A stretch of DNA of 64,000 bases, taken from the NCBI RefSeq assembly GCF_014851395.1, contig NW_024041039.1:2056360-2120359 (forward strand), given 5' to 3'. The stretch comes from Micropterus salmoides. Lineage: Eukaryota > Chordata > Actinopteri > Centrarchiformes > Centrarchidae. Position numbers and translations under genes: made by a program. The notes under the pieces were generated by a model. The model saw nothing but the letters and a program-made list of their open reading frames with translations, was not told where the DNA came from and searched no databases. This document shows positions 33,699 through 43,493 of this stretch, one piece after another; the stretch's first letter is position 1; every line of letters begins with the position of its first letter.

Positions 33699-34439
33699 CA
33701 TGATCCAGTTATTAATGTAGTTAGGCAACAAGGGTAGTAGACAAATACGCTTGTAATTTATTTGTAATTGCAAGGAGGAATGTGTTTTTGAAGGAAGGAA
33801 GGAAGGAAATTATCAACAGAAGACAGAATGGCAGCACCCCACCTGACATAATGTTAAAGGCAGTCAGGCAGGTGAAGCTGAAGAACAAATCAATCAGAAG
33901 TGCAGCTGAGGATTTTGACATAAGCTGCTGACATTTCTTTTGGCCTCATCTATGTGGAGCCATTTTTATACAGTAATCCAAAGGAGACGTGGTGTAAGTG
34001 TGTGAAATGCAACAAATGGGCCTGCGATGTTTGCACTTCAGGCCAGACAATTTCTGTGCGCCAGAACTGTGACTCTGAACACGTCTGATTAGTCAGATAC
34101 AGACGTACATCGTACAAAAATGCACATTTTTGCATTAGTGTGTTTAAACACCACATCTGTTTAGTTAAGAAGTTATACATTTAAGAAAGTTTTCTGCAGC
34201 TTTACATTCAGTTACCATAGATCTATTTGCACTCCAGAGAACGTCTGATTTTAAAGTTTTACAGTAAAAAGGTTCATGTGAGCTCTGCCAACATTTTTGT
34301 TTTGAACTAAATTCTTTATTTTCCAGATTCTCTAGGCTTGATTGTTGATTGATTTTACTTTTAGTTCTGGTTACAATTTGAAATTTAAATCAATTTTCAC
34401 AATTAAGTGTTCTCACTGTTTGATAATCCAGTGTGACAA

Positions 34440-34690
34440 ATTACCTGCCGATGGGGCAAACTGTCACAAGTGCACACTCTCTATTCAACAGTCTATAGCT
34501 CCATAATGAGATAAGATATGAAGATGGAATGAATACAAAACTTCTGCTCAAGACTTCATTCTTTCATTTGGTATGACATTTGTACCATTGTGATGTTTGG
34601 TGCTCAGTAAATATTAGACGGTGTGAAGAGTGTGACAACATACCCCTCTCTCCCCTACTAAATGGGTAGGATATGAGAGCGGGGTGAGGT
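34440..34690 (-). repeat. GGGGAGAG-type dispersed repeat, second copy
   Basis: The minus strand reads TAGTAGGGGAGAGAGGGGTATG, TTGTCACACTC, then GGAGCTATAGACTG and TTGTGACAGTTTGCCCC. It shares the opening and the GTTGTCAC words with 25396-25500. No coding potential. Confidence 0.4.
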
Positions 34691-35241
34691 GTTAAGTGTC
34701 CATTGTGTGAATGAGGTGGGGCGCATGGTATTTCCTCCTGCCTTAATGTCCTTTGCAATAATTCAGTGACTTGGAAAAAGCCATGTGCCTTTGAGCGGTG
34801 ATGCTCTGCGGCCTGTGATGTCTCAGGTTGTCTCTCTGAGTTCTTCCACCTGAACAGAGAGTGAGCTGGGTACTGACTTACATAAGTAAGTAATTTTAAA
34901 TTACACATACAACAGTAGCTTCCTGTGAGTGGTTCAAATGGTGTTCACATCAGAAATTAACAGCTCCAGGGTTCGAGCCCGGCATTAAAACCAACCTAAA
35001 CGAACAGCAGCAAGGGAGAAAATGCTCCAGGGTTCGGTCCAGCCGGACTAAACAAGGTCAGTGTGAACCCCGCCCTGAGTCTGACATTTTTCTTTTTAAC
35101 CACAAAGAAGACACACAAACTGAATAACAAAAATGCATGTTCAGTCAGGCAGATTGGGCTAAAGGTATGCCTCTTTTTAACTGTAGAACCGTGGGCCCGG
35201 GGCAGCCACACCCTCTGCTACAGAGTATAGGTAACGGCACA

Positions 35242-35250
35242 TAATATAAA
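35242..35250 (+). promoter_or_regulatory. TATA box of gene B
   Basis: TAATATAAAGGAGCAGGTCTC. The identical TAATATAAAGGAGCAGG string occurs at the matching place of gene C (43502-43486, minus). Transcription should begin about 30 bp downstream, near 35275. Confidence 0.75.
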
Positions 35251-35274
35251 GGAGCAGGTCTCTCTGTTTAGAGA

Positions 35275-35323
35275 CAGACTTGGACGAGACACCAGCGAGC
35301 TGCTGACCTGATCAACATTCAAG
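35275..35323 (+). other. Exon 1 of gene B, non-coding
   Basis: It contains CAGCGAGCTGCTGACCTGA, shared with A and C, and ends ATTCAAG before the donor GTGAGTGA at 35324. No ATG in a useful frame is present, so it is a 5' UTR exon. The start is estimated from the TATA box. Intron 1 spans 35324-37367. Confidence 0.65.
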
Positions 35324-35814
35324 GTGAGTGACTCTGATGTGTCTTTTGAGTAGAACAACAAAAAAATTACAAAGGAAATGGATTCCAATGAATGTGGGGC
35401 TGTTGCCTCCTAAGTAAGAGGATCGCTGATCTATAAACATAAGATTGTTGCAAGCTGTGGTTCACTCATGATAAATATTTTCTTTTGAGCAAGTTCTTTA
35501 TTAAGAGACTCACTTTACAGCAGAATGCCCGACACACAGATTAGAAATGTGCACTTTGACAGACAGATGCTGGACTGGAATTGAATAATTTTATGAAACA
35601 ACAAAAGATTACTGTAACTTAAACTATAGCAGCTGTTAAATTTAAATTGAAAGTTAGAACTCACATCACATTGTTCACATTTTTTAATAAAGAAACACTT
35701 TAATAAACACAGGCTGTAAATTACAGCAAGAATCTGTCATCTTCTTGCAGCATAATATATTGTATTTCACTGTTTGACAGCTATGGCTGCCAGACTTTTT
35801 ACCTTTTTGTGCAA

Positions 35815-36090
35815 ATTAATCAGCAGGTGGCCAGCCTAAGGCCTTTTTATTGTGGCCAGCCTAAGGCCTTTTTATTGTGGCCAGCCTAAGGAACACCTGT
35901 GCAATCCCCATGCTGTCTGATCATCATCTTGATATGCCACACCTGTGAGGTGGATGGATTATCTCGGCAAAGGAGAAGTGCTCACTAACACAGATTTAGA
36001 GAGATTTGTGAACAATATTTGAGAGAAACAGACCTTTTGTGTGCAGAGAGAAAGTCTTAGATCTTTGATCCATGATGAATGGGGGCAGGG
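35815..36090. mobile_element. Tc1-type MITE inside intron 1 of gene B
   Basis: GATATGCCACACCTGTGAGG, GGATTATCTCGGCAAAGG, AAGTGCTCACTAACACAG and TTGTGAACAATATTTGAGAG form a segment that is very widespread in fishes and ends like a Tc1/mariner-type element. Its left part carries three tandem 25-bp units of GTGGCCAGCCTAAGGCCTTT+TTATT (from 35827, 35852 and 35877). Confidence 0.5.
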
Positions 36091-36438
36091 GATAAGTGAA
36101 AAGAACAGCCCATCTTTCCCAGAGTTCACAGCCATGTTTTCTAACTGCCTCTTTAGTCTGAGCAACATCCAACAAGCCAAATATTTGATGAAATATTTGA
36201 AAGAGACCGTTCTTCTGTAAGTGTGTGTCAGATATCTGTTGGTTAGCTTCAGTCGACCTCTCTGTCTCTCTGTTGATGCAGTTTCTGTTTGTCACATGTA
36301 TCATGTGTTTCAGGCTGTTCTTCCTCACACAGTCAATAACTAAGCTGTTTTTCTTTTTCTTCTTCTTCAGTGTTTCTACAGTTTGGACTCTGTGGAGCTC
36401 TGTCACGTCTCCAGCTGCTGTGAAAACTCTCCCATCAG

Positions 36439-36530
36439 AGCGCTGACTGACTGACCGACCTTCTGTAACACTGCCACCTGCTGCTGACTGACTGACCTTC
36501 TGTAACACTGCCACCTGCTGACTGACTTTC
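36439..36530. repeat. VNTR, 2 units, in intron 1 of gene B
   Basis: Two units with CTGTAACACTGCCACCTGCTG, flanked by AACTCTCCCATCAGAGCGCTG on the left and CTCACATCATCCTGACGTTTGG on the right. Both flanks also bracket the VNTR in copy A, so the whole ~250-bp block was duplicated with the gene. Confidence 0.9.
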
Positions 36531-37424
36531 TGCTCTCACATCATCCTGACGTTTGGATCTGAAGGTAGGATCAGCTGATTTGTTAAACTGAGATGGTAAA
36601 CACGGTAAACATTATTTCCGCATGTTTGCGTTGTTGTTTTTTTGACAAGTTTTGACACTTTCTTAGGTTTCATTCACTTTTAAATATCTTAACAATAAAG
36701 TCCTGGTTTCAGGGAGTTTTTATCTTTCATGCACAGTGTTGTTTGGTGTAAAAAATACGCAGCTCAATAATATTCCCCGATTGAGAGGGGCAAGTAAAAC
36801 GTCACATCATGCTAGTGAATCTAGCACTAAACACATACTTTTGGTGTAGTTTGTTATCACGCTGCAGCCTCTCCCTGTTCTCTGTGTCGGGGCTGAGCTC
36901 CTTCACACAAACACACACTCAGAGATATCAGTAGCCAGCAGAGCAGAGTTGCTCTGAAGTGAAGATAACTCCAAGATTACTTGACGACATCAATAAATGT
37001 TAAACATCTCTCATCCACCGCCGCAGTGTTTAAAACAAGCAGAGGGCGCTAGCTCAGCTAATTGCGAATTATTATAAACAAGCTCTAATGAAAGCTGTCT
37101 GTATGCAGCCAGTGGAAATAGTGACATGGCAGGGTCCCTGGACCCCAAGTAGCTTTTCTGTGTCAGCGTTGTCTTCGCTACAGGGCTAGGAGGGCTCGGT
37201 TTGGGAATTAAAATTTTAGGCCTTGCTGAACTGGTCTGAAATTCTTTCTTTCTCCTTGTTTGTTCCTTTCACCAAGAGTCAAAGCAGTCGTTCCTCTTGT
37301 GAGCTGGTTGTTAAATCATAAAGATATTCTGATATTGCATAATAATATGTCTTTTTTTATGTTTCAGGAAACCACAGGTTGCACACGAAAATCACCATTA
37401 AACCGCTGAATACAATCAACAAAA

Positions 37425-37847
37425 ATGAATAAAGTACCAGCAGAATGTAACATGGGCAACAGCCTGACATGCTGGAAGTGTGATAAAGTCTTGCCTCCGT
37501 GCAAATCCTTTGCTGATTTGTATGTAACTAGTCTTCATGGGGAGCGCTTCTATGTGTTCAACGGAGGTGAATACTACAGACCATATGAACTCTTTATGCA
37601 CGAGTGTAAATGTTGCTTTAATAAGCCAACCAGCGCTCAAGACAAAATGACTACAGTTCCAGTAGAAAGTAAAATGGGTGACCGCCTGAGATGCTGGAAG
37701 TGTGATAAAGTCCTGCCTCCGTGCACATCCTTCAATGATTTATATGTAGATACTGTTCGTGGGCGGCGCGTGTATGTGTTCAATAGAGGTGAATACTACA
37801 GACCAGTTGATCACTTTTTGTACGAGTGTAAATGTTGCTTTAAGTAG
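37425..37847 (+). CDS. Gene B: two-module cysteine-rich protein, function unknown
   Basis: 140 residues, all in the second exon, which starts at 37368 after TTTATGTTTCAG. Kozak context CAAAAATGA. Two modules lie in tandem (residues 1-67 and 75-140). Each has CWKCDKVLPPC, a central YVFNxGEYYRP and ECKCCF. Cysteines align as C16-C19-C26-C61-C63-C64 and C90-C93-C100-C135-C137-C138, i.e. two CxxC pairs separated by 41 residues. There is no signal peptide or membrane segment, so a cytosolic or nuclear place is likely. The CxxC spacing suggests a zinc-ribbon-like fold, but this is inference. I do not recognise the family. Gene C, its closest relative, lies convergently 4.1 kb away. A long GA tract and then AATAAA follow. 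Confidence 0.8.
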   Translation: MNKVPAECNMGNSLTCWKCDKVLPPCKSFADLYVTSLHGERFYVFNGGEYYRPYELFMHECKCCFNKPTSAQDKMTTVPVESKMGDRLRCWKCDKVLPPCTSFNDLYVDTVRGRRVYVFNRGEYYRPVDHFLYECKCCFK

Positions 37848-37861
37848 CAAATCAGGGATCA

Positions 37862-38219
37862 AGAGAAAGAAATGACGTGCGAGGAGAAGAGATGAGGAGA
37901 GAAGAGGAGAGGAGGAGAGAGAGGAGGAGAGACAGAGGAGAGGAGAGAAGAGGAGAGACAGAGGAGAGGAGGAGAGAGAGGAGGAGAGACAGAGGAGAGG
38001 AGGGGAGAGAGGAGGAGACACAGAGGAAAGGAGGAGAGACAGAGGAGAGAAGATGAGACACAGAGGAGAGGAGGAGAGACAGAGGAGAGGAGAGAAGAGG
38101 AGAGACAGAAGAGAGAAGAGGAGAGACAGAAGAGAGAAGATGAGACACAGAGGAGAGGAGGAGAGACAGAGGAGAGGAGGAGAGACAGAGGAGAGGAGGA
38201 GAGACAGAGGAGAGGAGGT
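37862..38219 (+). repeat. Purine-only GAGGAGA tract in the 3' UTR of gene B
   Basis: About 350 bp made almost wholly of G and A on the plus strand (GAGGAGAGACAGAGGAGAGG variants), starting a few bases past the stop codon of gene B. Such mirror-rich purine tracts can adopt triplex (H-DNA) structure. A shorter GA tract follows each module in gene C (42180-42245). Confidence 0.9.
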
Positions 38220-38335
38220 TTCCTTTATTGAAACCAAAATCAAATTGTTTGTCAACCAAACACGATCACTGATCAGAACTTTACATCATATCTGGTCACC
38301 TGCTTCCTCTGTGCCACTGATCTCTCCATAATGGA

Positions 38336-38341
38336 AATAAA
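38336..38341 (+). terminator. Polyadenylation signal AATAAA of gene B
   Basis: AATAAA in ATGGAAATAAAACATTG, about 490 bp after the stop codon and beyond the GA tract. It is the first canonical signal downstream. No gene is supported between 38345 and 39640; the region is AT-rich. Confidence 0.55.
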
Positions 38342-39639
38342 ACATTGACTGTGCCTTTGACAGACTATAAATATCCATTTGTCCTGGTGTACCAGGAAAT
38401 CTAGGAGCAATGGTACGTGGTTCGGATAGAAACATACATTTAAATAGAAATTAGACAAAGTCCATGTTTAAACTATCTATTGCTGTAACTAATGATAATT
38501 TGTCACTAGAACGTTGTCAGTGGAGAACATCACCCGTACTAATTACTGTAAAAGGTCATAATAATCTTCCTACCATATATTTAGGGTTCCCCTTTTTCCA
38601 AAGATGCAGTTGTTGAGCAGCCACAGCAGGCTAATATAATTTTTAAATTTAAATCAGGTCTGTGCTGTTTTATAGTGAGGACTCACAATGTTTGATTTTA
38701 GCTTCTTGGATGCTTCAGGGAAGTCTGAATCCTGACTATAGGTAAAACAATCTAAAGTTAGAAAACCTCAGTCTGTAATGGGAAAAGATTTAGGATGTGT
38801 CTTTAATGAGGACCCTTTGGGGGTTTTTTCAGTATAAACTTTGTTATCTTCTAACTATTGCTAACTTCAAATGTCAATGTTTCCATCACTCAATCAAGCA
38901 TAACTGATCCATATGTGCTTTGATTATCAATTTCAAATCAATTTGATGCACCATTTTTTAAAGCCAGACATATTTTCTCCTGTGTGCTGGACTGCTTTAA
39001 TAATTTGATAAGCATATAAGAAATGTACAGGACTGTGTCCTCATGGTTTAGCATCCATTATTGGGAAACACTTTTCCTGTCAGACATAGCTTTTAATGTT
39101 AATTTTGCTGTATGCCAAAATGTAATGCTGGTAATTTAATTCTTAATGTCATGCATAATTTAGGAAATTCTTTAGGAAATGATGTTATGTCGGGAAATGA
39201 TTGTGGGAAATATTAGAGGATAAAGCTTGAGATGTGCCTCAGACATGGATGATTAGTTGCTGAGCTGCTGATTGGATGAAGAGAATAGAGGCGGGACTTG
39301 GTGAATTCTTCCACCATAAAGTGATCTTGCTACCTTCAAATCCACCAGGTTGCATCCAGTTCTCATTTTCCTAAATCCTGTTTGTCTCTGAGCCCCTGCT
39401 CTGTGTCTACAGCAGCTCATGCTTTGTCTTACAGATGCTGTCAAATGTTTGATTGATTCAGGGATTCAGTGTAACTACAAGTGCTACAGCTTTATTAAAG
39501 GGCGCTTAAAAGAGATGAACTGTACAATTATTATTACACTACACTATAACACTTATATTCTGTGTGTTCTTTCATTATGTCCTGAATAACATGTAACCTC
39601 ATGTCTGAAATATTTCATAAAGTGAGCTGAAAGCTACAG

Positions 39640-40376
39640 TGTCTTCCTCTCTTGTATTCTTCCACTGGGTGGTGCTGGTTACATGGTTTTACAAGTAAAA
39701 TGGCAGAGAACTTGACCTCTAAGGCTGATCGCTACTCGATACCTTTAAGATATGGACTGAAACAGCTCAGTACTGAGTATCAAAACGTCTCCAGTCAAAT
39801 GAGTACTGCAATTGATCCATTTTGGAAGCAGATCTGGGGAGAAATGACTATTTGTGTGGTTTTGTTGCAGCCAAACGCCATAAGCAACACACCGAAAATA
39901 AAGAGAAGGGTATGCCTCTTTATGTGCCTGCACGCGCCGAGTCCATGTGTGATTTGAACAGCAGCTAAACATGTTCGCTCCAGGCTGCTGTGGTCTCTCA
40001 CGTTCCTCACCTCAAGCTTGGCTTTCCGTTGGTTTCATCTTCTGGTATCACTTTTATTTGCGGTTCACATCACTTGTCACCGATCGATCACTGTTTACTT
40101 TCAACAAATGTATCAAACATTTCACTTAAATTCTTTTTCCACAACTCACTGTGGTCACTGAACTATTTCACTCCTCTCTCATTCAAATAAAAAACATCTC
40201 CCAAGCTGTCGCCCCTTCCTCTGATGATGCTACCTGTGTGGATGACCTGATCAGGATGAGGAGATCTGATACAATTTCCAAATATTTTTATGTAACAGAT
40301 TTGAAAACAGAAAAGAAAATAGGTCACCTTGCTTGTCCAATTTTTGTCCGGTTAACAGTCAGGGCGGACACCTACC
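39640..40376. other. Unassigned stretch upstream of the rRNA fragment
   Basis: Contains ORFs of 101 (39652-39957) and 78 codons (40151-40387) without recognised domains. The text AAGGCTGATCGCTACTCGAT and ACAGCTCAGTACTGAGTATC has the palindromic look of a transposon end. I do not assign it. Confidence 0.25.
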
Positions 40377-40462
40377 TACCTGGTTGATCCTGCCAGTAGC
40401 ATGTGCTTGTCTCAAAGATTAAGCCATGTCTATGTAGACACAGCCTGTTCAGTGAAACTGTG
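40377..40462 (+). pseudogene. 18S rRNA 5'-end fragment
   Basis: TACCTGGTTGATCCTGCCAG at 40377-40396 is the invariant 5' terminus of eukaryotic 18S rRNA. It is followed by TAGCATGTGCTTGTCTCAAA, GATTAAGCCATG and CAGTGAAACTG, with several substitutions (e.g. GCATGTG where rRNA has GCATATG) in the second half. Similarity ends near 40462. It is far too short to be a gene, and no transcribed spacer is recognisable before it. It is a dispersed rRNA pseudogene or a piece of a SINE-like element that captured rRNA. Confidence 0.85.
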
Positions 40463-40639
40463 GACATTCACAAATATATTTCCAATGAAAAATGCTAAGT
40501 TGACGTACAAATGATGAGCTACGAGTTGCAAATTAGAGATACAGATTTACAGATGCAAATCATTTATTTGTGCATATGTGTTTCAGTGTGTTATGTAACT
40601 TTAAATTGTTTGTGAATACTTCTGACAGCCCCCCCGCTA

Positions 40640-40835
40640 TTCCCTTCACCCAATCAGCAGCTCAGCAACTAATCATCCGTGTCTAAGGGACATCCTGTAA
40701 TATTTCCCCTAATCGTTTCTCTACATTACATAATTTCATATACTCACATCATTTCTCTGGGATTTCAAGCAGTTTCTCTTTTCTGCAGCTCCCTGCAGGT
40801 GCTCACGCCAATATCAAAGGTGTTTGTGTTGGGTT
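40640..40835. repeat. Dispersed repeat, partial copy of 16925-17035
   Basis: CAACTAATCATCCGTGTCTAAGG, TGTAATATTTCCCCT, and CACGCCAATATCAAAGGTGTTTGTG parallel the copy at 16925-17035. It ends where the SINE head begins (40836). Confidence 0.55.
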
Positions 40836-41133
40836 GGGGGGCAGCAGTGGCTCAGTCCGTAAGGACTTGGTTGGAAACAGGAGGGTCGCCGGCTCGAGTC
40901 CAGCTCGGACCAAAAGATACGGAGTGTTGACTGGTAGCTGGAGGTGCCAGTTTGAGCAACCACTCGGGGCGCCACAGCAAATGGCAACCCCTCGCTCTGA
41001 CATCTCTCCATGTGTTGTTCCTATAGGTTTGTGCAAGTATATATTTCATATCTGTGTGTAAAATACTGAGAATGAACAACAGAGTGAAAAGATTGAGTTT
41101 CCCATTGTGGGACTAATAAGATATCTTCTTCTT
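40836..41133 (+). mobile_element. tRNA-derived SINE, complete
   Basis: The RNA polymerase III A box TGGCTCAGTCC (40848-40858) and B box GGCTCGAGTCC (40891-40901) are in a tRNA-like head. A body of about 200 bp follows and ends TTGTGGGACTAATAAGATATC with a TTCTTCTT tail. The spacing of the boxes (about 32 bp) is normal for tRNA-SINEs. Confidence 0.8.
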
Positions 41134-41259
41134 AAAAAAGTAAAAGCTTTGGGTGGTGGAAATATCTCAACTCTTTTTCAACACTTTAATTCTTCAATAA
41201 AATATAAATAAAGTAATGAAGTCCAAAAATAAGTCTGAGTTTGTTGCTGCCAAAAGTCA

Positions 41260-41265
41260 TTTATT
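41260..41265 (-). terminator. Possible polyadenylation signal of gene C
   Basis: AATAAA on the minus strand (TTTATT at 41260-41265), the first canonical site past the VNTR for a transcript coming from gene C. If used, the 14-unit VNTR would lie in the 3' UTR of gene C. Confidence 0.35.
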
Positions 41266-41377
41266 CTTTTCCAAGATAAAGACAATGAGTTTCCACCAAA
41301 CAGACCAAAATTATGCAACTAAAAACTGCAGGTTGCTGTGTCGCCCCTCCCCACGCAGCTCTGTTATATATTATAAC

Positions 41378-41921
41378 TGACTGACCGACCTTCTGTAACA
41401 CTGCCACCTGCTGCTGACTGACTGACCTTCTGTAACACTGCCACCTGCTGCTGACTGACCTTCTGTAACACTGCCACCTGCTGACTGACTGACTGACTTT
41501 CTGTAACACTGCCACCTGCTGCTGACTGACTGACTGACCTTCTGTAACACTGCCACCTGCTGCTGACTGACTGACCTTCTGTAACACTGCCACCTGCTGA
41601 CTGACTGACCTTCTGTAACACTGCCACCTGCTGACTGACTGACTGACTTTCTGTAACACTGCCACCTGCTGACTGACTGACTGACTTTCTGTAACACTGC
41701 CACCTGCTGCTGACTGACTGACTGACCTTCTGTAACACTGCCACCTGCTGCTGACTGACTGACCTTCTGTAACACTGCCACCTGCTGCTGACTGACTGAC
41801 TGACCTTCTGTAACACTGCCACCTGCTGCTGACTGACTGACCTTCTGTAACACTGCCACCTGCTGCTGACTGACTGACCTTCTGTAACACTGCCACCTGC
41901 TGACTGACTTTCTGCTCTCAC
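41378..41921. repeat. VNTR, 14 units, next to gene C
   Basis: Fourteen units with CTGTAACACTGCCACCTGCTG and variable CTGACTGA spacers, total unit 30-41 bp. Units contain CACCTG/CAGGTG, an E-box. The right flank (CTCACATCATCCCGACGTTTGG, 41916-41940) is that of copies A and B, and directly abuts the end of gene C. Relative to gene C the array is inverted compared with A and B. All three minus-strand frames are open through it because of unit composition; I do not regard them as genes. Confidence 0.95.
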
Positions 41922-41963
41922 ATCATCCCGACGTTTGGATCTGAAGGTAGGATCACTCGCTGC

Positions 41964-42158
41964 TCATTGATCCCTGATTGGCTTATTAAAGCAGGATGCA
42001 CACTCGTACATATTATCGGCGCCAACCAGTCTGTAGTATTCTCCTCCATTGAACACATACACAAGCTGCCCATGAACAGTACTTTTGTGGAAATCATCGA
42101 AGGATTTGCACGGAGGCAGGACTATATCACACTTGCAGCATCTCAGGCGGTCACCCAT
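41964..42158 (-). CDS. Gene C, module 2 (separate frame)
   Basis: 64 residues from MGDRLRCCKCDIVLPPC to CFNKPIRDQ and TGA. It is almost identical to module 1, with RLV for RPV after YY. In gene B the two modules share one frame; here they are separated by about 45 bp of GA-rich sequence that puts module 2 out of phase with module 1. The open frame extends upstream past GLPAECN, so it may be the second half of a broken two-module gene, or be reached by an alternative splice. It is not clear whether it is translated. Confidence 0.5.
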   Translation of the reverse strand: MGDRLRCCKCDIVLPPCKSFDDFHKSTVHGQLVYVFNGGEYYRLVGADNMYECASCFNKPIRDQ

Positions 42159-42174
42159 ATTACATTCTGCTGGT

Positions 42175-42250
42175 AACCCGGTCTCCTCCTCTCTCTTCCT
42201 CTCTATTTCTCTCCTCCTCTCTTCTCCTCTCTCGGTCTCTCCTCCTCTTG
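42175..42250. repeat. GA tract between the two modules of gene C
   Basis: Purine-rich on the minus strand (GAGGAGGAGAGACCGAGAGAGG ...). Resembles the long tract after gene B and lies at the same place relative to the preceding module. Its length sets the phase between modules. Confidence 0.8.
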
Positions 42251-42466
42251 ATCCCTGATTGGCTTATTAAAGCAGGATGCACACTCGTACATATTATCAG
42301 CGCCAACCGGTCTGTAGTATTCTCCTCCATTGAACACATACACAAGCTGCCCATGAACAGTACTTTTGTGGAAATCATCGAAGGATTTGCACGGAGGCAG
42401 GACTATATCACACTTGCAGCATCTCAGGTTTTCGCCCATGTTACTTTCTGACGGTACGTTCCCCAT
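42203..42466 (-). CDS. Gene C, module 1: cysteine-rich protein
   Basis: 87 residues from ATG at 42466, the position matching the start of gene B (TTAAAAATGGGG). A GTG seven codons upstream is not needed. The exon begins at 42522 after TTTATCTTTCAG, and its 5' UTR matches that of gene B (GGAAACCACAGGTTG). The module has CCKCDIVLPPCKSF, YVFNGGEYYRP and ECASCF, so the second CxxC pair is clean here and the extra cysteine of gene B is absent. After NKPIRDQ the frame enters a GA tract, giving EEERPREEKRGGEK and a stop. A second module follows in another frame. Likely made as a one-module protein, or as two modules if the tract length changes. Confidence 0.7.
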   Translation of the reverse strand: MGNVPSESNMGENLRCCKCDIVLPPCKSFDDFHKSTVHGQLVYVFNGGEYYRPVGADNMYECASCFNKPIRDQEEERPREEKRGGEK

Positions 42467-43401
42467 TTTTAACGTGTTTTTCAGCACTTAAGTGGTGATT
42501 TTTGTGTCCAACCTGTGGTTTCCTGAAAGATAAAAAAGACAAATATCTGAATGACTTTATGATACAACAACTAACTCACTCATAACAGGAACTCCTGCTG
42601 CTTTGACTCTTGATGAAAAGGAAAAACAAGACGACATTTACTGTTTATGTATTAGAACAATGTCAGAAATCAACCAACGTCCTCGCCAACCCATTCATGG
42701 TCCAGACCCCTTGGAGTCAGTTTTTAATGCTTCAGAGAGAGAGTTCAGCGGACTGGGGGAAGCCCTGTAGCATCATAACCAAACTGCAAAGTTTCCCAAC
42801 GTTAAGCACTAGTACTCTTTGAAAGTCTAACCGGGCGCCTTACACGTGCAAAAACAACTCTACACTTCAAACTAATCAATACATGGATCAATAGTGCTTT
42901 GTTGCTGGACAGAGAAGATGCTGCTTGTTCTCATTGGTCAGGTAGAATGAGAGCAGTAAGCTGCCATCAGCTGATCCACTTCTAGCATCAGTCCACTAGA
43001 TGGCCTCATGGAGCAGGTGGAGGATGTTACTGCTCTGCTTCATGGAGATCTAAACTGAATGGCACTTTGTGAGGCAGCCATGTTTCATCTGGACATTTGG
43101 ATGATTCAAGAAAACAGTTTGTGTGAAACCAGATGCAGATATCTGTGACCACAGTGAAGAGTCATCAGTTTAACTATATACCTCCTCTCTGCTCCTCTTT
43201 TCCTGCTTGATCAAAAGAAGCGATTTATCATGAGTGAACGACGGCTCGCCACGATATAACGTCTAAAGATATCAGGGCTCCTCTTACTTAGGGGCCCCGG
43301 AAAGTTAAACAACCTCACATTCCTGCGTCACTCTGTTGTTGTTGAACTCAAACCTTCATTTAATATGAAAAGTTTTCAAACGAGTAAAAAGTCAGACTCA
43401 C

Positions 43402-43470
43402 CACCCTGTTCCTGTGAATGTTTCAGGTCAGCAGCTCGCTGGTGTCTCCTCCAAGTCTGTCTGTAAACAC
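43402..43470 (-). other. Exon 1 of gene C, non-coding
   Basis: Contains GGAGACACCAGCGAGCTGC and ends CAGGGTG before the donor GTGAGTCTGA (43401). The start is estimated 30 bp from the TATA box. Intron 1 (42523-43401) matches part of fragment A. It lacks the VNTR that A and B carry in intron 1. Confidence 0.65.
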
Positions 43471-43493
43471 AGAGACCTGCTCCTTTATATTAA

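Noticed and set aside
34960..34990. B-box-like GGTTCGAGCCC near 34971
   Set aside because: No A box at the proper distance and no cloverleaf; not a tRNA gene. At most a SINE scrap.
37740..38259. Minus-strand ORFs of S, L and P repeats after gene B
   Set aside because: Translation of the complement of the GA tract; low complexity and no conserved start.
39652..39957. 101-codon ORF starting MYSSTGWCW
   Set aside because: No conserved domain, and the sequence has transposon-end-like palindromes; not supported as a gene.
41261..41921. Long minus-strand ORFs (up to 211 codons) rich in QSVSQ/GGSVTEG repeats
   Set aside because: They lie in the VNTR. All three frames are open because the unit lacks stops, which is a property of the repeat and not of a protein.
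41378..41921. CRISPR-like look of the regularly spaced repeat
   Set aside because: Spacers are only CTGACTGA variants of the same repeat, the host is a fish, and no cas genes are present. It is a VNTR.
42160..42378. Minus-strand ORF ending GDRVTSRM across the GA tract of gene C
   Set aside because: Third frame through module 1; the cysteine pattern is lost. It is a shadow of the real modules.
42467..42487. GTG start upstream of gene C module 1
   Set aside because: The ATG at 42466 aligns with the start of gene B and is in a good context; non-ATG initiation is not needed.
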